The notes below the pieces were generated by a model, which was not told the DNA's origin, made no database searches, and was given only the letters and a program-made list of their open reading frames with translations. DNA of 64,000 nucleotides from Singulisphaera sp. GP187 (GTDB taxonomy: Bacteria > Planctomycetota > Planctomycetia > Gemmatales > Gemmataceae): positions 1 through 64,000 of the forward strand of contig CAMAUE010000002.1 in assembly GCA_945861245.1 (NCBI GenBank). Reading direction: 5' to 3'. Below, piece after piece: positions 18,232 to 26,631 of the stretch (position 1 is its first letter; every line of letters starts with the position of its first letter). The translations under genes and the position numbers were made by a program.

Positions 18232-19263
18232 ATGTGGACCGACTATCGCTTGTGGTTGTTTCTCTTCGGCTGCCTTGCGGTCGTATGCGCGGTCATTTTC
18301 TTCTTCGTGTTCTTGAGCTTCCTGAATCTGTGGATTCAGTGCGTATTGACGCGAGCGGACATCAGCATCTGGGGCTTGCTGTGGATGAGGCTCCGCAAAG
18401 TCAACTTCGAGATGATCGTTAAGCAAAAGATCAGCATGGTGCAGTCCGGCGTCAAAGTGGCGACGTCGCAGATGGAGGCCCATTATCTTTCGGGCGGCAA
18501 CGTAGAGAGGACGGCGCTCGCGGTTATCATGGCGCATAATGCGAACATCGACCTCAGCTGGGCGACCGCCGCCGCCATCGATCTCGCCGGCCGTGATGTG
18601 TTGGATGCGGTGCGGACCAGCGTTTATCCAAAAGTCATCGACTGCCCCGATCCCGCCAAGGGCAAGGCCATGCTCGAAGGCGTATGCAAAAACGGCATCC
18701 GCCTCAAGGCCAGTGCTCGTGTGACCGTCCGCACCAAGCTCGATCGCCTCATCGGCGGCGCGACCGAAGAGACGATCATCGCCCGTGTCGGCGAAGGCAT
18801 CGTCGAAGCGATCGGTGCGGCTGAAAGCCACACTGATGTCCTCGCCAATCCCAGGCTCATTTCGCAGGCGGTCTTGAAGAACGCGCTCGATTCACAAACG
18901 GCCTTCGAGATCGTCTCGATCGACGTTGCCGAGCTTGACGTTGGCGATAACGTCGGTGCCCGGCTGGCGACGAAGAAAGCGGAGTCGGACCTGCGCGTCG
19001 CGCAAGCCCAGGCGGAAGTCCGCCGCGCCGCCGCCGTCGCGATGGAACAAGAAATGAAGGCGCTGGTAGAGGAGAATCGCGCCAAAGTCATGCTCGCCGA
19101 GGCGGAGATACCGCTCGCCATGGCTGAGGCGTTTCGCAAGGGGCACCTCGGCGTGGGCGAATACTACAGCATGCGCAATGTGCAAGCCGATACCAATATG
19201 CGTAACGCCATCGCCAGCGCGGGCCGAACCTCGGACGTGAAAGAAAGCAACGGGAAGGCGTAA
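18232..19263 (+). CDS. floA: Flotillin-like protein FloA
   Basis: The 343-residue product matches the bacterial FloA (UPF0365) family. It has a hydrophobic N-terminal segment (about 10-38) and then the SPFH region beginning near TRADISIWGLLWMRLRKVNF. GGNVERTALAVIMAHNANID and SARVTVRTKLDRLIGGATEE are family hallmarks, followed by an Ala/Glu-rich coiled coil (about 245-300) that drives oligomerisation. FloA organises functional membrane microdomains. It is encoded after an NfeD protein and before a small membrane protein, comparable to the yqeZ-floA-yqfB arrangement of Bacillus (known from that genus; homology of the third gene is not shown). Confidence 0.95.
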   Translation: MWTDYRLWLFLFGCLAVVCAVIFFFVFLSFLNLWIQCVLTRADISIWGLLWMRLRKVNFEMIVKQKISMVQSGVKVATSQMEAHYLSGGNVERTALAVIMAHNANIDLSWATAAAIDLAGRDVLDAVRTSVYPKVIDCPDPAKGKAMLEGVCKNGIRLKASARVTVRTKLDRLIGGATEETIIARVGEGIVEAIGAAESHTDVLANPRLISQAVLKNALDSQTAFEIVSIDVAELDVGDNVGARLATKKAESDLRVAQAQAEVRRAAAVAMEQEMKALVEENRAKVMLAEAEIPLAMAEAFRKGHLGVGEYYSMRNVQADTNMRNAIASAGRTSDVKESNGKA

Positions 19264-19438
19264 GTTTAGCCGCGACGCGCCCGCGGAGCGCGGGATCGAT
19301 TCAGAACAAAATCGTAAGGAAGCCACCCTTGAGGTCATCGGAGGTTGGAAGAATGATCCCTTGGTCGAGCAAGAGTTGAAAGCGACCTATGCACGCCGCG
19401 GTCGTGCTGGCTAGTTTGCCGATTAACGAGGAAACACC
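19264..19438 (+). other. Coding-like remnant without start codon
   Basis: Between floA and the next gene, one frame reads a plausible peptide tail (KEATLEVIGGWKNDPLVEQE then LKATYARRGRAG, stop near 19413). No start codon with a ribosome site precedes it, and the upstream part reads through a CCCGCG-GAG-CGCGGG hairpin near 19278-19292. It may be a gene remnant or chance. Confidence 0.25.
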
Positions 19439-19768
19439 ATGCCGCCGCTTATCGACATCGTCATCCTGCTCGCGGGTTTGTTTGTCATCGCCGCTGTGCT
19501 GTTGCTTTTGCTGCGTCGCGCTGGTCGTGATACGGGATTCGCGCAGGTTCCCATGCCGGTTTCGCCGACCGTTGTGCAACCGGCGGAACCCGTCGCCGTA
19601 CCCGTGGTGAAGCCGCGACCGAAGCGAAAACGTGCCAAGCCGACGCCCGCAGCGACGAAACCACCAACGCCGATCGATCGGGTCGTGGGTCTGCTGAAGG
19701 ACCCCGATTCGCTAGCGACGGCGTTTTTGTTGCGCGAGATTCTCGATCCGCCGAAGTCGCGCCGGTGA
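19439..19768 (+). CDS. Small single-pass membrane protein of unknown function
   Basis: A 109-residue protein with a strong N-terminal membrane helix (about 5-26, IDIVILLAGLFVIAAVLLLL), a Pro/Val/Lys-rich linker (KPRPKRKRAKPTPAA) and a short helical tail (PIDRVVGLLKDPDSLATAFL). A GAGGA site lies 6 bases before the ATG. I recognise no family. It follows floA on the same strand at 175 bases and may be the third member of the NfeD-FloA operon, but this rests on position only. Confidence 0.7.
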   Translation: MPPLIDIVILLAGLFVIAAVLLLLLRRAGRDTGFAQVPMPVSPTVVQPAEPVAVPVVKPRPKRKRAKPTPAATKPPTPIDRVVGLLKDPDSLATAFLLREILDPPKSRR

Positions 19769-19779
19769 TGATTGTCGGT

Positions 19780-21183
19780 TTACTTTCGCTCGACCATTTT
19801 GCGAAACATGTCGCACACGATCGGCCCAGTCTCCGGTCCTAGACTATTCTCCTCGCCGTATTGCGCTCGCTTTCGTCCGTAGCAGTAAGGCGCTTTCTCA
19901 TCCCATTGGCGTTTGGGCAGGATGTAGCCGATCTCGTCGTTGGCCAGGCCGACAATCATGCGATGCGAGCCTTTCATCTGGGCGTAGATGCCCGGTTCGA
20001 TGGCGGCGTCCGGGAAGTCGGCGTTCTTGTCGGCGGGGTTCTGCACCTTGCTCAGCACGAGCTCGGGATAGATTTCGCCGGGAATCGCCGCGATTTCGAG
20101 ATTGCCCAGCTTCAGCCAGCCGACTTCGGTTTGCATGCAGAGCGGAGTCTTCGCGTCGATCTGCCCTTTGAACGGTTCCGCCTTGAGCGGATCATTTCGC
20201 CACACGTAAGCATCGCGTTTCAGCACGCCGAAGTTGAAAGCCAACATGTAAAACGGATTGTCGATCGGCGCGAAGAATCGCTGCGTCCGCACCTCGAACG
20301 GCGTCAACGTGACCGGCTTGGCCGCGGCGAGAGCCTTGTCCGCGAGCTTGCCGACGAGCACGCCGTAGGCCTTGGTCTTGGCGAACGTGCCATCTTTAAG
20401 TGGCGTACCCGTATCGTCCTTCACCACAACATGCAGCGAGGTCATCAATCCGCCGACGGTGCCGGTGAGATACACAACTGGGCAGCCATGCTTCTTTCGC
20501 AAATACTCGACAGTGAAGGCGACAAAGTCGGCGCTGATTTCGGTGTTCTTGCTGTCAAGCGTTTCGGGATGGCAGTTCCATTGCACGACGATGCCAACAG
20601 GTTTCTTGTCCGCGCCATCGAATCGCAGGGCGACGAGTTGGTCGTGCTTCACATAAGGCTCGCGATTGTCGTGCAGTAGGTCCGGCGCAGACGCACTGCC
20701 GATCGCCGCATTGGCGGGCCGACGTGTTTTGTCGGCGGCGCGGATAGTTTGCACGATGCCTTTCTCGACACGTTTGAGATAATCGGGATCGACGCCGGAC
20801 GTGAGCAGGTTCGGCCCCCACAGGCCCATCGTATCCGGGCCTTCGTGGTTGTGCGTGCTCGCCACAAGGATGCAAGTGAAATCGCGTAACTCGCTACGCA
20901 CGCGCTGAGCGACGTCGTTGAACAGGCCGACGACATCAACCGAAGCAATGGCGATCTTTTTTCCCGCGTGCTCCAGAACGACCACGCGGACCATAATCGG
21001 ATCATGAATCTTGGTCGCCGCCCTGCCCTTGCCAAAACCCGCGATCCAAACCGGCGTCTTGCCAAGCGTCGGCGAAACATCGGCCTCGCCGAACCCGACG
21101 GAGACCTGCGCGATCACGCGCGAACTCGTCGGCACGATGCACGCGATGGCGAGGAGGAAGACGAAGCAGCGTGGTGTGTTCAT
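19780..21183 (-). CDS. Neutral/alkaline non-lysosomal ceramidase N-terminal domain protein
   Basis: A 467-residue exported protein with a signal peptide (MNTPRCFVFLLAIACIV...). The start of the mature part, VGFGEADVSPTLGKTPVWIA, resembles the N-terminal domain of neutral ceramidase-like hydrolases. VASTHNHEGPDTMGLWGPN carries the histidine pair expected to bind zinc, and RMIVGLANDEIGYILPKRQW is typical of the planctomycete branch. Such proteins are numerous in planctomycetes and most have no tested substrate; an amidase acting on ceramides or other lipids is possible. The ATG at 21183 gives a proper signal peptide; the longer open frame reads into a repeat. Confidence 0.87.
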   Translation of the reverse strand: MNTPRCFVFLLAIACIVPTSSRVIAQVSVGFGEADVSPTLGKTPVWIAGFGKGRAATKIHDPIMVRVVVLEHAGKKIAIASVDVVGLFNDVAQRVRSELRDFTCILVASTHNHEGPDTMGLWGPNLLTSGVDPDYLKRVEKGIVQTIRAADKTRRPANAAIGSASAPDLLHDNREPYVKHDQLVALRFDGADKKPVGIVVQWNCHPETLDSKNTEISADFVAFTVEYLRKKHGCPVVYLTGTVGGLMTSLHVVVKDDTGTPLKDGTFAKTKAYGVLVGKLADKALAAAKPVTLTPFEVRTQRFFAPIDNPFYMLAFNFGVLKRDAYVWRNDPLKAEPFKGQIDAKTPLCMQTEVGWLKLGNLEIAAIPGEIYPELVLSKVQNPADKNADFPDAAIEPGIYAQMKGSHRMIVGLANDEIGYILPKRQWDEKAPYCYGRKRAQYGEENSLGPETGPIVCDMFRKMVERK

Positions 21184-21228
21184 GCTTCGCATTTTATGAA
21201 GGCGCAGGGATATCACAGTGCGAGCAAG

Positions 21229-21612
21229 CCGCAAACCAATACGAATCACGAAAACACGAAAGCACGAAATCACAAATGAGGTACACAAGGAATTTTTGGT
21301 TCTGCCTCATTATTGACGCCACCCTCAAAAGTCGATTTCCGAGGCTGAAGCGTAAGCGAGGCGGCCTGAATGCCTCGCTTACGCTTCAGCCTCCGACGGA
21401 AAATCGGCCTTTGATGGGCGCGTCATTATTACGGAAGTAGCTCCCGCAAAGGCGCAAAGAGAAATCAAGCCAAGCATTTCTTCTCTCGATTCTTATGTGT
21501 CTCTTCGCGGCTCTGCGTCTTTGCGTGAGGTACTTTTTCCCACAGCAATGGTGGAGAGCCAATTTTTTCGTGTTTTCGTGATTCGGTTTTTGGTGGGGTT
21601 CGCCCGCGCTGG
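21229..21612. repeat. Outer inverted pair, ATCACGAAAACACGAAA element
   Basis: Left unit 21229-21276 (CCGCAAACCAATACGAATCA, then CGAAAACACGAAAGCACGAA) and right unit 21562-21612, which reads on the minus strand CCAGCGCGGGCGAACC then AAACCGAATCACGAAAACAC. A third unit in direct orientation occurs at 22448-22510. The matching CCAGCGCGGGC and ATCACGAAA words show all are copies of one element. Confidence 0.65.
21312..21428. repeat. Palindrome family D, copy 1
   Basis: Inner arms TTTCCGAGGCTGAAGCGTAA-GCGAGGC (21336-21362) and its reverse complement (21372-21398) are nearly perfect with a 9-base loop. Outer arms around TTGACGCC and GGGCGCGTCA extend the structure to about 117 bases. The second copy is at 60619-60730 inside the Tad cluster. 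Confidence 0.85.
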
Positions 21613-21734
21613 AAGGTCCGTGGTTGTATGCGATCTCCTGAAACCGTGAAAATCGCGATCCGCTTGACACGGGGCCGCGGAAAGGACAGAATACCCTGAA
21701 CTGCCGCACTGCTCTTTTCCCCGAGGCGGATCGC

Positions 21735-22364
21735 ATGATACTTCGCATTCTGATATTTGTTTTTGCGTGCACGTCGCTCCTGGCCTTTGCTGTCGGATGC
21801 GGCTCGACGCCTGCGAAGAAATACCCGAGCGTGTACGATTATAACCCAGCCTTTCGCGATGACGCCACGACGAACACCAAGGTGACTGGCGTCAATTTCT
21901 TGCCGCAGTTCTTGGATCGTGACGGTAAGACTATCAGGCTCAAGGATTTTGAAGGGAAGAAGAACGTCGCCTTGTTTTTCATGCGCGGCATGACGCGCGA
22001 TCCCGGCGGACTCTGCCCTACGTGCAGCGTGCAGACTTCGCGGCTCGTCGCTAACGTCGGCGAGTTCGGCAAGCGCGACACGGAGGTGCTCATCATCTTC
22101 CCGGGCGAGAAACGACACGCCGCCGAGTTCGCCGCCAAGATGCAAACGACCGCCGACGGCAAGGCGATGCCAATTCCGGTGCTGCTCGACGAGGATTTCA
22201 AAGCGGTCGATCGGCTGGGCATACGCGGGGATAGCGCGAAGCCGTCAACGTTTCTGTTCGACAAGGCGGGCCAGGTGCGATTTGCTTATGTCGGCGCGAC
22301 ATCGGCCGATCGCCCATCGTTGGCGGCAATCTACAAACAGTTGGACGAACTGGCGAAACCGTGA
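21735..22364 (+). CDS. Peroxiredoxin-like (AhpC/TSA) lipoprotein
   Basis: A 209-residue protein with a lipoprotein signal: the hydrophobic stretch ends LLAFAVGCG, a lipobox with Cys at about position 22, so it should be lipid-anchored outside the cytoplasmic membrane. The rest has a thioredoxin fold of the redoxin / AhpC-TSA type (LKDFEGKKNVALFFMRGMTR, then a CPTC motif, and late KPSTFLFDKAGQVRFAYVG). The CPTC pair would be the redox centre. The donor and peroxide substrate are unknown. It stands alone and is followed by an 8-bp tandem repeat. Confidence 0.85.
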   Translation: MILRILIFVFACTSLLAFAVGCGSTPAKKYPSVYDYNPAFRDDATTNTKVTGVNFLPQFLDRDGKTIRLKDFEGKKNVALFFMRGMTRDPGGLCPTCSVQTSRLVANVGEFGKRDTEVLIIFPGEKRHAAEFAAKMQTTADGKAMPIPVLLDEDFKAVDRLGIRGDSAKPSTFLFDKAGQVRFAYVGATSADRPSLAAIYKQLDELAKP

Positions 22365-22431
22365 TCCATGGTTCCATGGTTCCATGGTTCCATAGTTCCA
22401 TAGTTCCATGGTTCCATGGTTCCATGGTTCC
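22365..22431. repeat. Tandem repeat of an 8-bp unit
   Basis: Eight head-to-tail units of TCCATGGT (the fourth and fifth read TCCATAGT) start directly after the stop codon of the peroxiredoxin gene. Each unit contains the palindrome CCATGG. It looks like a slipped-strand microsatellite and may vary in copy number between strains. Confidence 0.9.
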
Positions 22432-22733
22432 TAGAATTAGCCACTGGCGAAACCCAGCGCGGGCAGGCCGCAACAAATACAGAATCACGAAAGGACGAAA
22501 GAGTGAAAACACGAAAAATACTCTTGTGTTTCCCTTTCGTGCTTTCATGAATCGTATTCTGAATTTTCGCAACATGAATTCTGCGCGGCTCGCAAGCGTT
22601 TTGGATGTAGGAGACTTAGATGAAACACGGAAAGGAAGTCACGACTGCAATTCCCTGGTTCTTCGTTTCTACTCTGCTCCCTATCCGTGCTTAATCTGGA
22701 TCCATCCCTAGCAATTTTGTTTTGGAACAAATA
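22432..22733. other. Intergenic region with an ATCACGAAA element
   Basis: At 22448-22565 a left arm (GCGGGCAGGCCGCAACAAAT, AGAATCACGAAAGG) pairs loosely with a right arm ending CATGAATCGTATTCTGAA, giving an inverted repeat of about 115 bases related to the units near 21229 and 21562. The remaining 170 bases before the kinase gene hold nothing I can name. Confidence 0.55.
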
Positions 22734-24416
22734 ATGGTCTCGAATCGGTGCAACCTATGTGGCAAAGCGCTGGCGGCTGGCGCGTCGTGTTCGACGTGCA
22801 CGACCGGGCCGGCGGAGACCGTCGCGGTCGTCGCCGACGCCACCAGCACCGAACCGAGCGACCAAAGCCCAACAGTTCATGCCACGGACCCGCCCAGTGA
22901 AAACGCCAGCCGGACCGCCGATCTTCCGGGGTATGAACTGCTGGGCGTACTGGGCCAAGGCGCCATGGGCGTCGTCTATCGCGCACGGCAAATTGCGCTC
23001 GACCGGTTTGTTGCGATCAAGCTCGTTCGAGGCAATACGCTCAACAATACCCTTCGCGCACGCTTTCTCCAGGAAGCACGAAGTTCCGCGAAGCTCAAGC
23101 ATCCGAATATCGTCATCGTTTACGACCTCGGGCAACTGGGAGAGCAGCTCTTTCTCGTCATGGAGTTGCTCGAAGGCGAAACGCTGGCCCAGCACATCGC
23201 ACGCATGGGCAAGATCGACGAACGCCGAACCTGGATGCTCGTGCGGCAGGCCGTCGCTGGACTCGTCCATGCCGAACAGGTGGGCATCGTGCATCGCGAC
23301 ATCAAGCCGGAGAACCTGTTTATCACATCCAGCGGCGACGGCGAGCCATTCCTGAAGATCATGGATTTCGGCCTGGCGTTATTGAACCAGCGCGGCGAAG
23401 GCGAGGCGCTGACGAACGCCGGCGAGATCCTAGGTACACCCATATACATGGCGCCGGAGCAGTTCGCCTCCTCGCGCGTCGATGCCCGCGCCGACATTTA
23501 TTCGCTCGGCGTCACAGCGTTGCACATGCTCACGGGGCAGACGCCCTACGGTAACATCAGCATCTGGAAGATCGTCGCAAAAAAGAGGGTGCCGCTGCCG
23601 ATCCCAACGCATCTGTCCGCGGCAGGTCAAGCTCTGCTCCACCGCATGACCGCTCCGCAACTCGGTGATCGCATTGCGACGCACGCCGATCTGCTGATCG
23701 CCATCGACCGACTGCTCGACGCCCGACCGAGCGAGCCAGCGTCGACGATTCCCGAACCGCCCAAGTTAGCCCGTAGACGCTGGCGCTGGTTTGTCCTCGC
23801 TGGCTTGATCGTCTTGGCTCTGGCCGGCGCAACTGCGGTATACCTACGTCAAGGTCATGTCTCGGAGGAGTGGATCGCCGACGGATCGATTTCGCTTTTC
23901 GACGGCAAGAATCTCGCCGGCTGGCGATTCATTCGCGGCACCTGGAAGCCCGACAAGGACGCCGAGGGTGGCACGGTCCTCTCCGGCCAAGGCATCATCG
24001 CCAGGCCGCTGCCCGATTTCGCGAACTATCGGCTCCAGTTTGGCGTCGATTCGTCGCAATGTAAGTTGGTCGAGGTGCAGTTCGGCTTCGTCGGCGATGG
24101 GCCGTCCGCGAGCCGGCTGATGCTACGCATCGCCAGCGACTCTATCGCCATCGGCAAGCAAGTCGGCGAGGACGGCTCCTTCGCGCTCATCGCATCCATC
24201 CCGGCGCCGCCAGGGCCGGACCGCGAGCAAGAAACGCCCTACCGCGAAGTGCACATCGAACGTCTCGCTGGCCGCTGGAAAGCCTACTATCACGGCAAAC
24301 TCGTCGGCACAACGCATGCTGTCGCCAACGAACGCACCGAGTTTCGACTGAGCGCTGACGGCGGCGCCGCTCGCTTTGAGACCATTGAGATCATGGCGAT
24401 GAAAACCTCGCCGTGA
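22734..24416 (+). CDS. Membrane Ser/Thr protein kinase with zinc ribbon and DUF1080-like sensor domain
   Basis: A 560-residue Hanks-type kinase. An N-terminal zinc ribbon (C6-x2-C9, C19-x2-C22) is followed by a linker and the kinase domain (about 66-330), with the glycine loop LGQGAMGVVY, the ATP lysine in VAIKLV (K96), catalytic loop HRDIKPEN, DFGLA and the APE motif in MAPEQF; all catalytic residues are present. A membrane helix (about 350-370) leads to an outside domain beginning SISLFDGKNLAGWRFIRGTW, which resembles the 3-keto-disaccharide hydrolase (DUF1080) / concanavalin-like fold. It may sense carbohydrate or wall material (inference). The ATG at 22734 places the zinc ribbon at the N-terminus. 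Confidence 0.9.
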   Translation: MVSNRCNLCGKALAAGASCSTCTTGPAETVAVVADATSTEPSDQSPTVHATDPPSENASRTADLPGYELLGVLGQGAMGVVYRARQIALDRFVAIKLVRGNTLNNTLRARFLQEARSSAKLKHPNIVIVYDLGQLGEQLFLVMELLEGETLAQHIARMGKIDERRTWMLVRQAVAGLVHAEQVGIVHRDIKPENLFITSSGDGEPFLKIMDFGLALLNQRGEGEALTNAGEILGTPIYMAPEQFASSRVDARADIYSLGVTALHMLTGQTPYGNISIWKIVAKKRVPLPIPTHLSAAGQALLHRMTAPQLGDRIATHADLLIAIDRLLDARPSEPASTIPEPPKLARRRWRWFVLAGLIVLALAGATAVYLRQGHVSEEWIADGSISLFDGKNLAGWRFIRGTWKPDKDAEGGTVLSGQGIIARPLPDFANYRLQFGVDSSQCKLVEVQFGFVGDGPSASRLMLRIASDSIAIGKQVGEDGSFALIASIPAPPGPDREQETPYREVHIERLAGRWKAYYHGKLVGTTHAVANERTEFRLSADGGAARFETIEIMAMKTSP

Positions 24417-24435
24417 TCGAATGGAATTTTGACGT

Positions 24436-24517
24436 AAGCCCAATGGGTGAGGTACTCCGAACCCTTGGGATGATTCCGTAGAAGCCCAGAGGTTCGGAGT
24501 ACCTCACCCCTGGGCTT
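24436..24517. repeat. Palindrome family C, copy 1
   Basis: Arms of about 32 bases: AAGCCCAATGGGTGAGGTAC... on the left and ...GTACCTCACCCCTGGGCTT on the right, with the core GGTGAGGTACTCCGAACC. It lies between the kinase stop and the S9 peptidase start. Other copies are near 31851, 42562 (shortened), 50871 and 62415. Confidence 0.85.
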
Positions 24518-24551
24518 GCCTGCCCATTTCCAAATGTTCGCCGGAGTATCT

Positions 24552-26624
24552 ATGCGTTACCCACCCCGATTTTCTCAGCTCTTTTTCGCAACGGCCTGCG
24601 CAATCGCGTTGGCCATCCCTGCCTCGGCTCAAGAAAAACCCGCCAAACGGCCCATCACGGTCGAAGACCTCTGGAAGGTCAAACGGCTCGGCAAACCGTC
24701 GATCTCGCCCGACGGGACTTGGGTCGCCATCGACGTCACCACCTTCAGCATGGACGAGAACTCCAGCAACACGCAGATTTGGCTGTGCTCGACCGACGGC
24801 AAAACGCAGAAGCAGCTGACGCACGCCAAAGCCAGCTCTAACGGCCCGATCTGGTCGCCCGATGGCAAGGCGATCACCTTCACGTCCAAGAGAGGCGACA
24901 GCACGCAAATCTACATCATCTCTCTCGACGGCGGCGAGGCGAAGCAACTCTCGAATCTGCCGATGAATCCCAGCGGTCTGAAGTGGGGCGGCGATTCCAA
25001 GACGCTCTACTGCGTCGTCTGGACCTGGCCCGACACTCCCGATGACGCGAGCTATCTGAAGAAAGAGAAGGCCCAAAAGGATAGCAAAGTGCAGGCCTAC
25101 GTCATCGACGACGCCCTCTACCGCGTCTGGGACCACTGGATCGCGGACGGCAAGAAACCGGTGGTGTTCGCCGTCGATGCGAAGAGTGGGAGTCATCGCA
25201 ATCTGTTTGCGGGCGCCAAACGAACTCTACCCGTCAGCGGCGGGTCGGCCAGCGATTACGATGTATCACCCGATGGCAAGGAAATCTGCTTCGTCTCCGA
25301 ATCCGCCAAAGAACTCGGCATGGACTACAACAGCGACCTGTATGTGATGCCGCTCGATGGGAAGGGCGTGCCGAAGAACATCACGGCCGACAATCCGGCG
25401 AGCGACTTCGCCCCGGTCTATTCGCCCGACGGCAAATCGATTGCGTTCTCGCGCCAGACGACGAAATACTTCTACGCGGACCGCGCACGCATCATGTTGC
25501 ATGATCGCACCAACGGCAAGAACCGCGAGTTGACGGCCAAACTGGATCGCTCGTGCAGCGATATTCTGTGGGGGTCGAACAGCGAGCGGCTGTTTTTCTC
25601 AGCCGAGGATCAGGGGTATGTTCGCCTCTATTCAGCGTCACCAGCGAACGGCGAAATTGAACCGGCGTCCGAGAAGTACAGCGATCGCGCGCTCGCCATG
25701 GACGCGGACGGCAAAACCGCAGTGTTCTTGCGTTCCAGCTTCGCACTGCCACCGGCTCTTTTTTACCTGGACAGCCCTGTACGTGAGCCACGAAAGATCG
25801 AGAAGTTCAATGACGACCTGCTTTCCCAATGGAACCTGGGCGAGATGAAGGAAGTCGCCTACAAGGGCGCCGATAACGACGACGTGCAGATGTGGGTCGT
25901 CTATCCGCCGAACTTCGACGCCAAGAAGAAATGGCCGTGCTTGATGATGATCCACGGTGGCCCGCACAACGCGATTACCACCGACTTCCATTATCGCTGG
26001 AACGCTCATCTCTTCGCCGCCACGGGCTACGTCGTCGCGATTCCGAACTTTCATGGTTCGTCGGGCTTCGGGCAGCAGTTCACCGATTCGATCACCGGCG
26101 ACATGGCGACGAAGCCGTTCATCGATGTCATGAAGGCGACCGACTATATGGAAGCGCTGCCGTACATCGACAAGAGCCGCACGACGACAGCCGGCGCGAG
26201 CTACGGCGGCTACATGATGGCCTGGCTCAACGGGCACACCAACCGCTACAAGGCGATGGTCTGCCACGCCGGCGTCTACAATTGGCACAGCATGATGGCG
26301 TCGGATTTCGTCCGTGGCCGGGAACGGGCGCTCGGGGCGTTGTCGTTCGGCGATCAAGCGAAGATCGACAAGCAGAACCCGCAGCGTTTCGCCGCCAATT
26401 TCAAAACGCCGACGCTGGTGATGCATGGCGAGAAGGATTACCGCGTGCCGATCACGCAGGGGATGGAGTATTACAACACGCTGCGGATCAAGGGCGTGCC
26501 ATCGCGCTTCGTCTATTTCCCGGACGAGAACCACTGGATATTGAAGCCGCAGAACTCACGGCTGTGGTATAGAGAATTCTTCGCATGGATGGAGAAGCAC
26601 GTGGGCAGCGGGCCGACGAAGTGA
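24552..26624 (+). CDS. Prolyl oligopeptidase family (S9) serine peptidase
   Basis: A 690-residue exported peptidase. Signal peptide MRYPPRFSQLFFATACAIAL...ASA, then a TolB/WD40-like beta-propeller (about 40-400, repeated SPDGK motifs), then an alpha/beta-hydrolase domain. The catalytic triad is visible: Ser in GASYGGYM (about 549), Asp in MHGEKDYRVP (about 628) and His in PDENHW (about 660). This architecture matches acylaminoacyl peptidases / dipeptidyl peptidases that release amino acids or dipeptides from short peptides. The ATG at 24552 gives a good signal peptide; a TTG at 24516 lies in the upstream palindrome and was rejected. Confidence 0.93.
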   Translation: MRYPPRFSQLFFATACAIALAIPASAQEKPAKRPITVEDLWKVKRLGKPSISPDGTWVAIDVTTFSMDENSSNTQIWLCSTDGKTQKQLTHAKASSNGPIWSPDGKAITFTSKRGDSTQIYIISLDGGEAKQLSNLPMNPSGLKWGGDSKTLYCVVWTWPDTPDDASYLKKEKAQKDSKVQAYVIDDALYRVWDHWIADGKKPVVFAVDAKSGSHRNLFAGAKRTLPVSGGSASDYDVSPDGKEICFVSESAKELGMDYNSDLYVMPLDGKGVPKNITADNPASDFAPVYSPDGKSIAFSRQTTKYFYADRARIMLHDRTNGKNRELTAKLDRSCSDILWGSNSERLFFSAEDQGYVRLYSASPANGEIEPASEKYSDRALAMDADGKTAVFLRSSFALPPALFYLDSPVREPRKIEKFNDDLLSQWNLGEMKEVAYKGADNDDVQMWVVYPPNFDAKKKWPCLMMIHGGPHNAITTDFHYRWNAHLFAATGYVVAIPNFHGSSGFGQQFTDSITGDMATKPFIDVMKATDYMEALPYIDKSRTTTAGASYGGYMMAWLNGHTNRYKAMVCHAGVYNWHSMMASDFVRGRERALGALSFGDQAKIDKQNPQRFAANFKTPTLVMHGEKDYRVPITQGMEYYNTLRIKGVPSRFVYFPDENHWILKPQNSRLWYREFFAWMEKHVGSGPTK

Positions 26625-26631
26625 GTGTTGA

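Larger units (their letters stand above)
21184..21734. other. Nest of inverted repeats between divergent genes
   Basis: No gene is supported. Three nested or adjacent inverted repeats occupy most of the stretch: an outer pair with ATCACGAAAACACGAAA-type arms at 21229-21276 and 21562-21612 (inverted), a family D palindrome at 21312-21428, and a pair of GCAAAGGCGCAAAGAG / CTCTGCGTCTTTGCG-like arms at 21433-21532. Open frames crossing it in both strands are by-products of the repeats. The promoters for the ceramidase and peroxiredoxin genes must lie at its edges; none is obvious. Confidence 0.7.

Noticed and set aside
22365-22431. CRISPR array
   Set aside because: Units are 8 bp, contiguous and without spacers, and there are no cas genes in the window.
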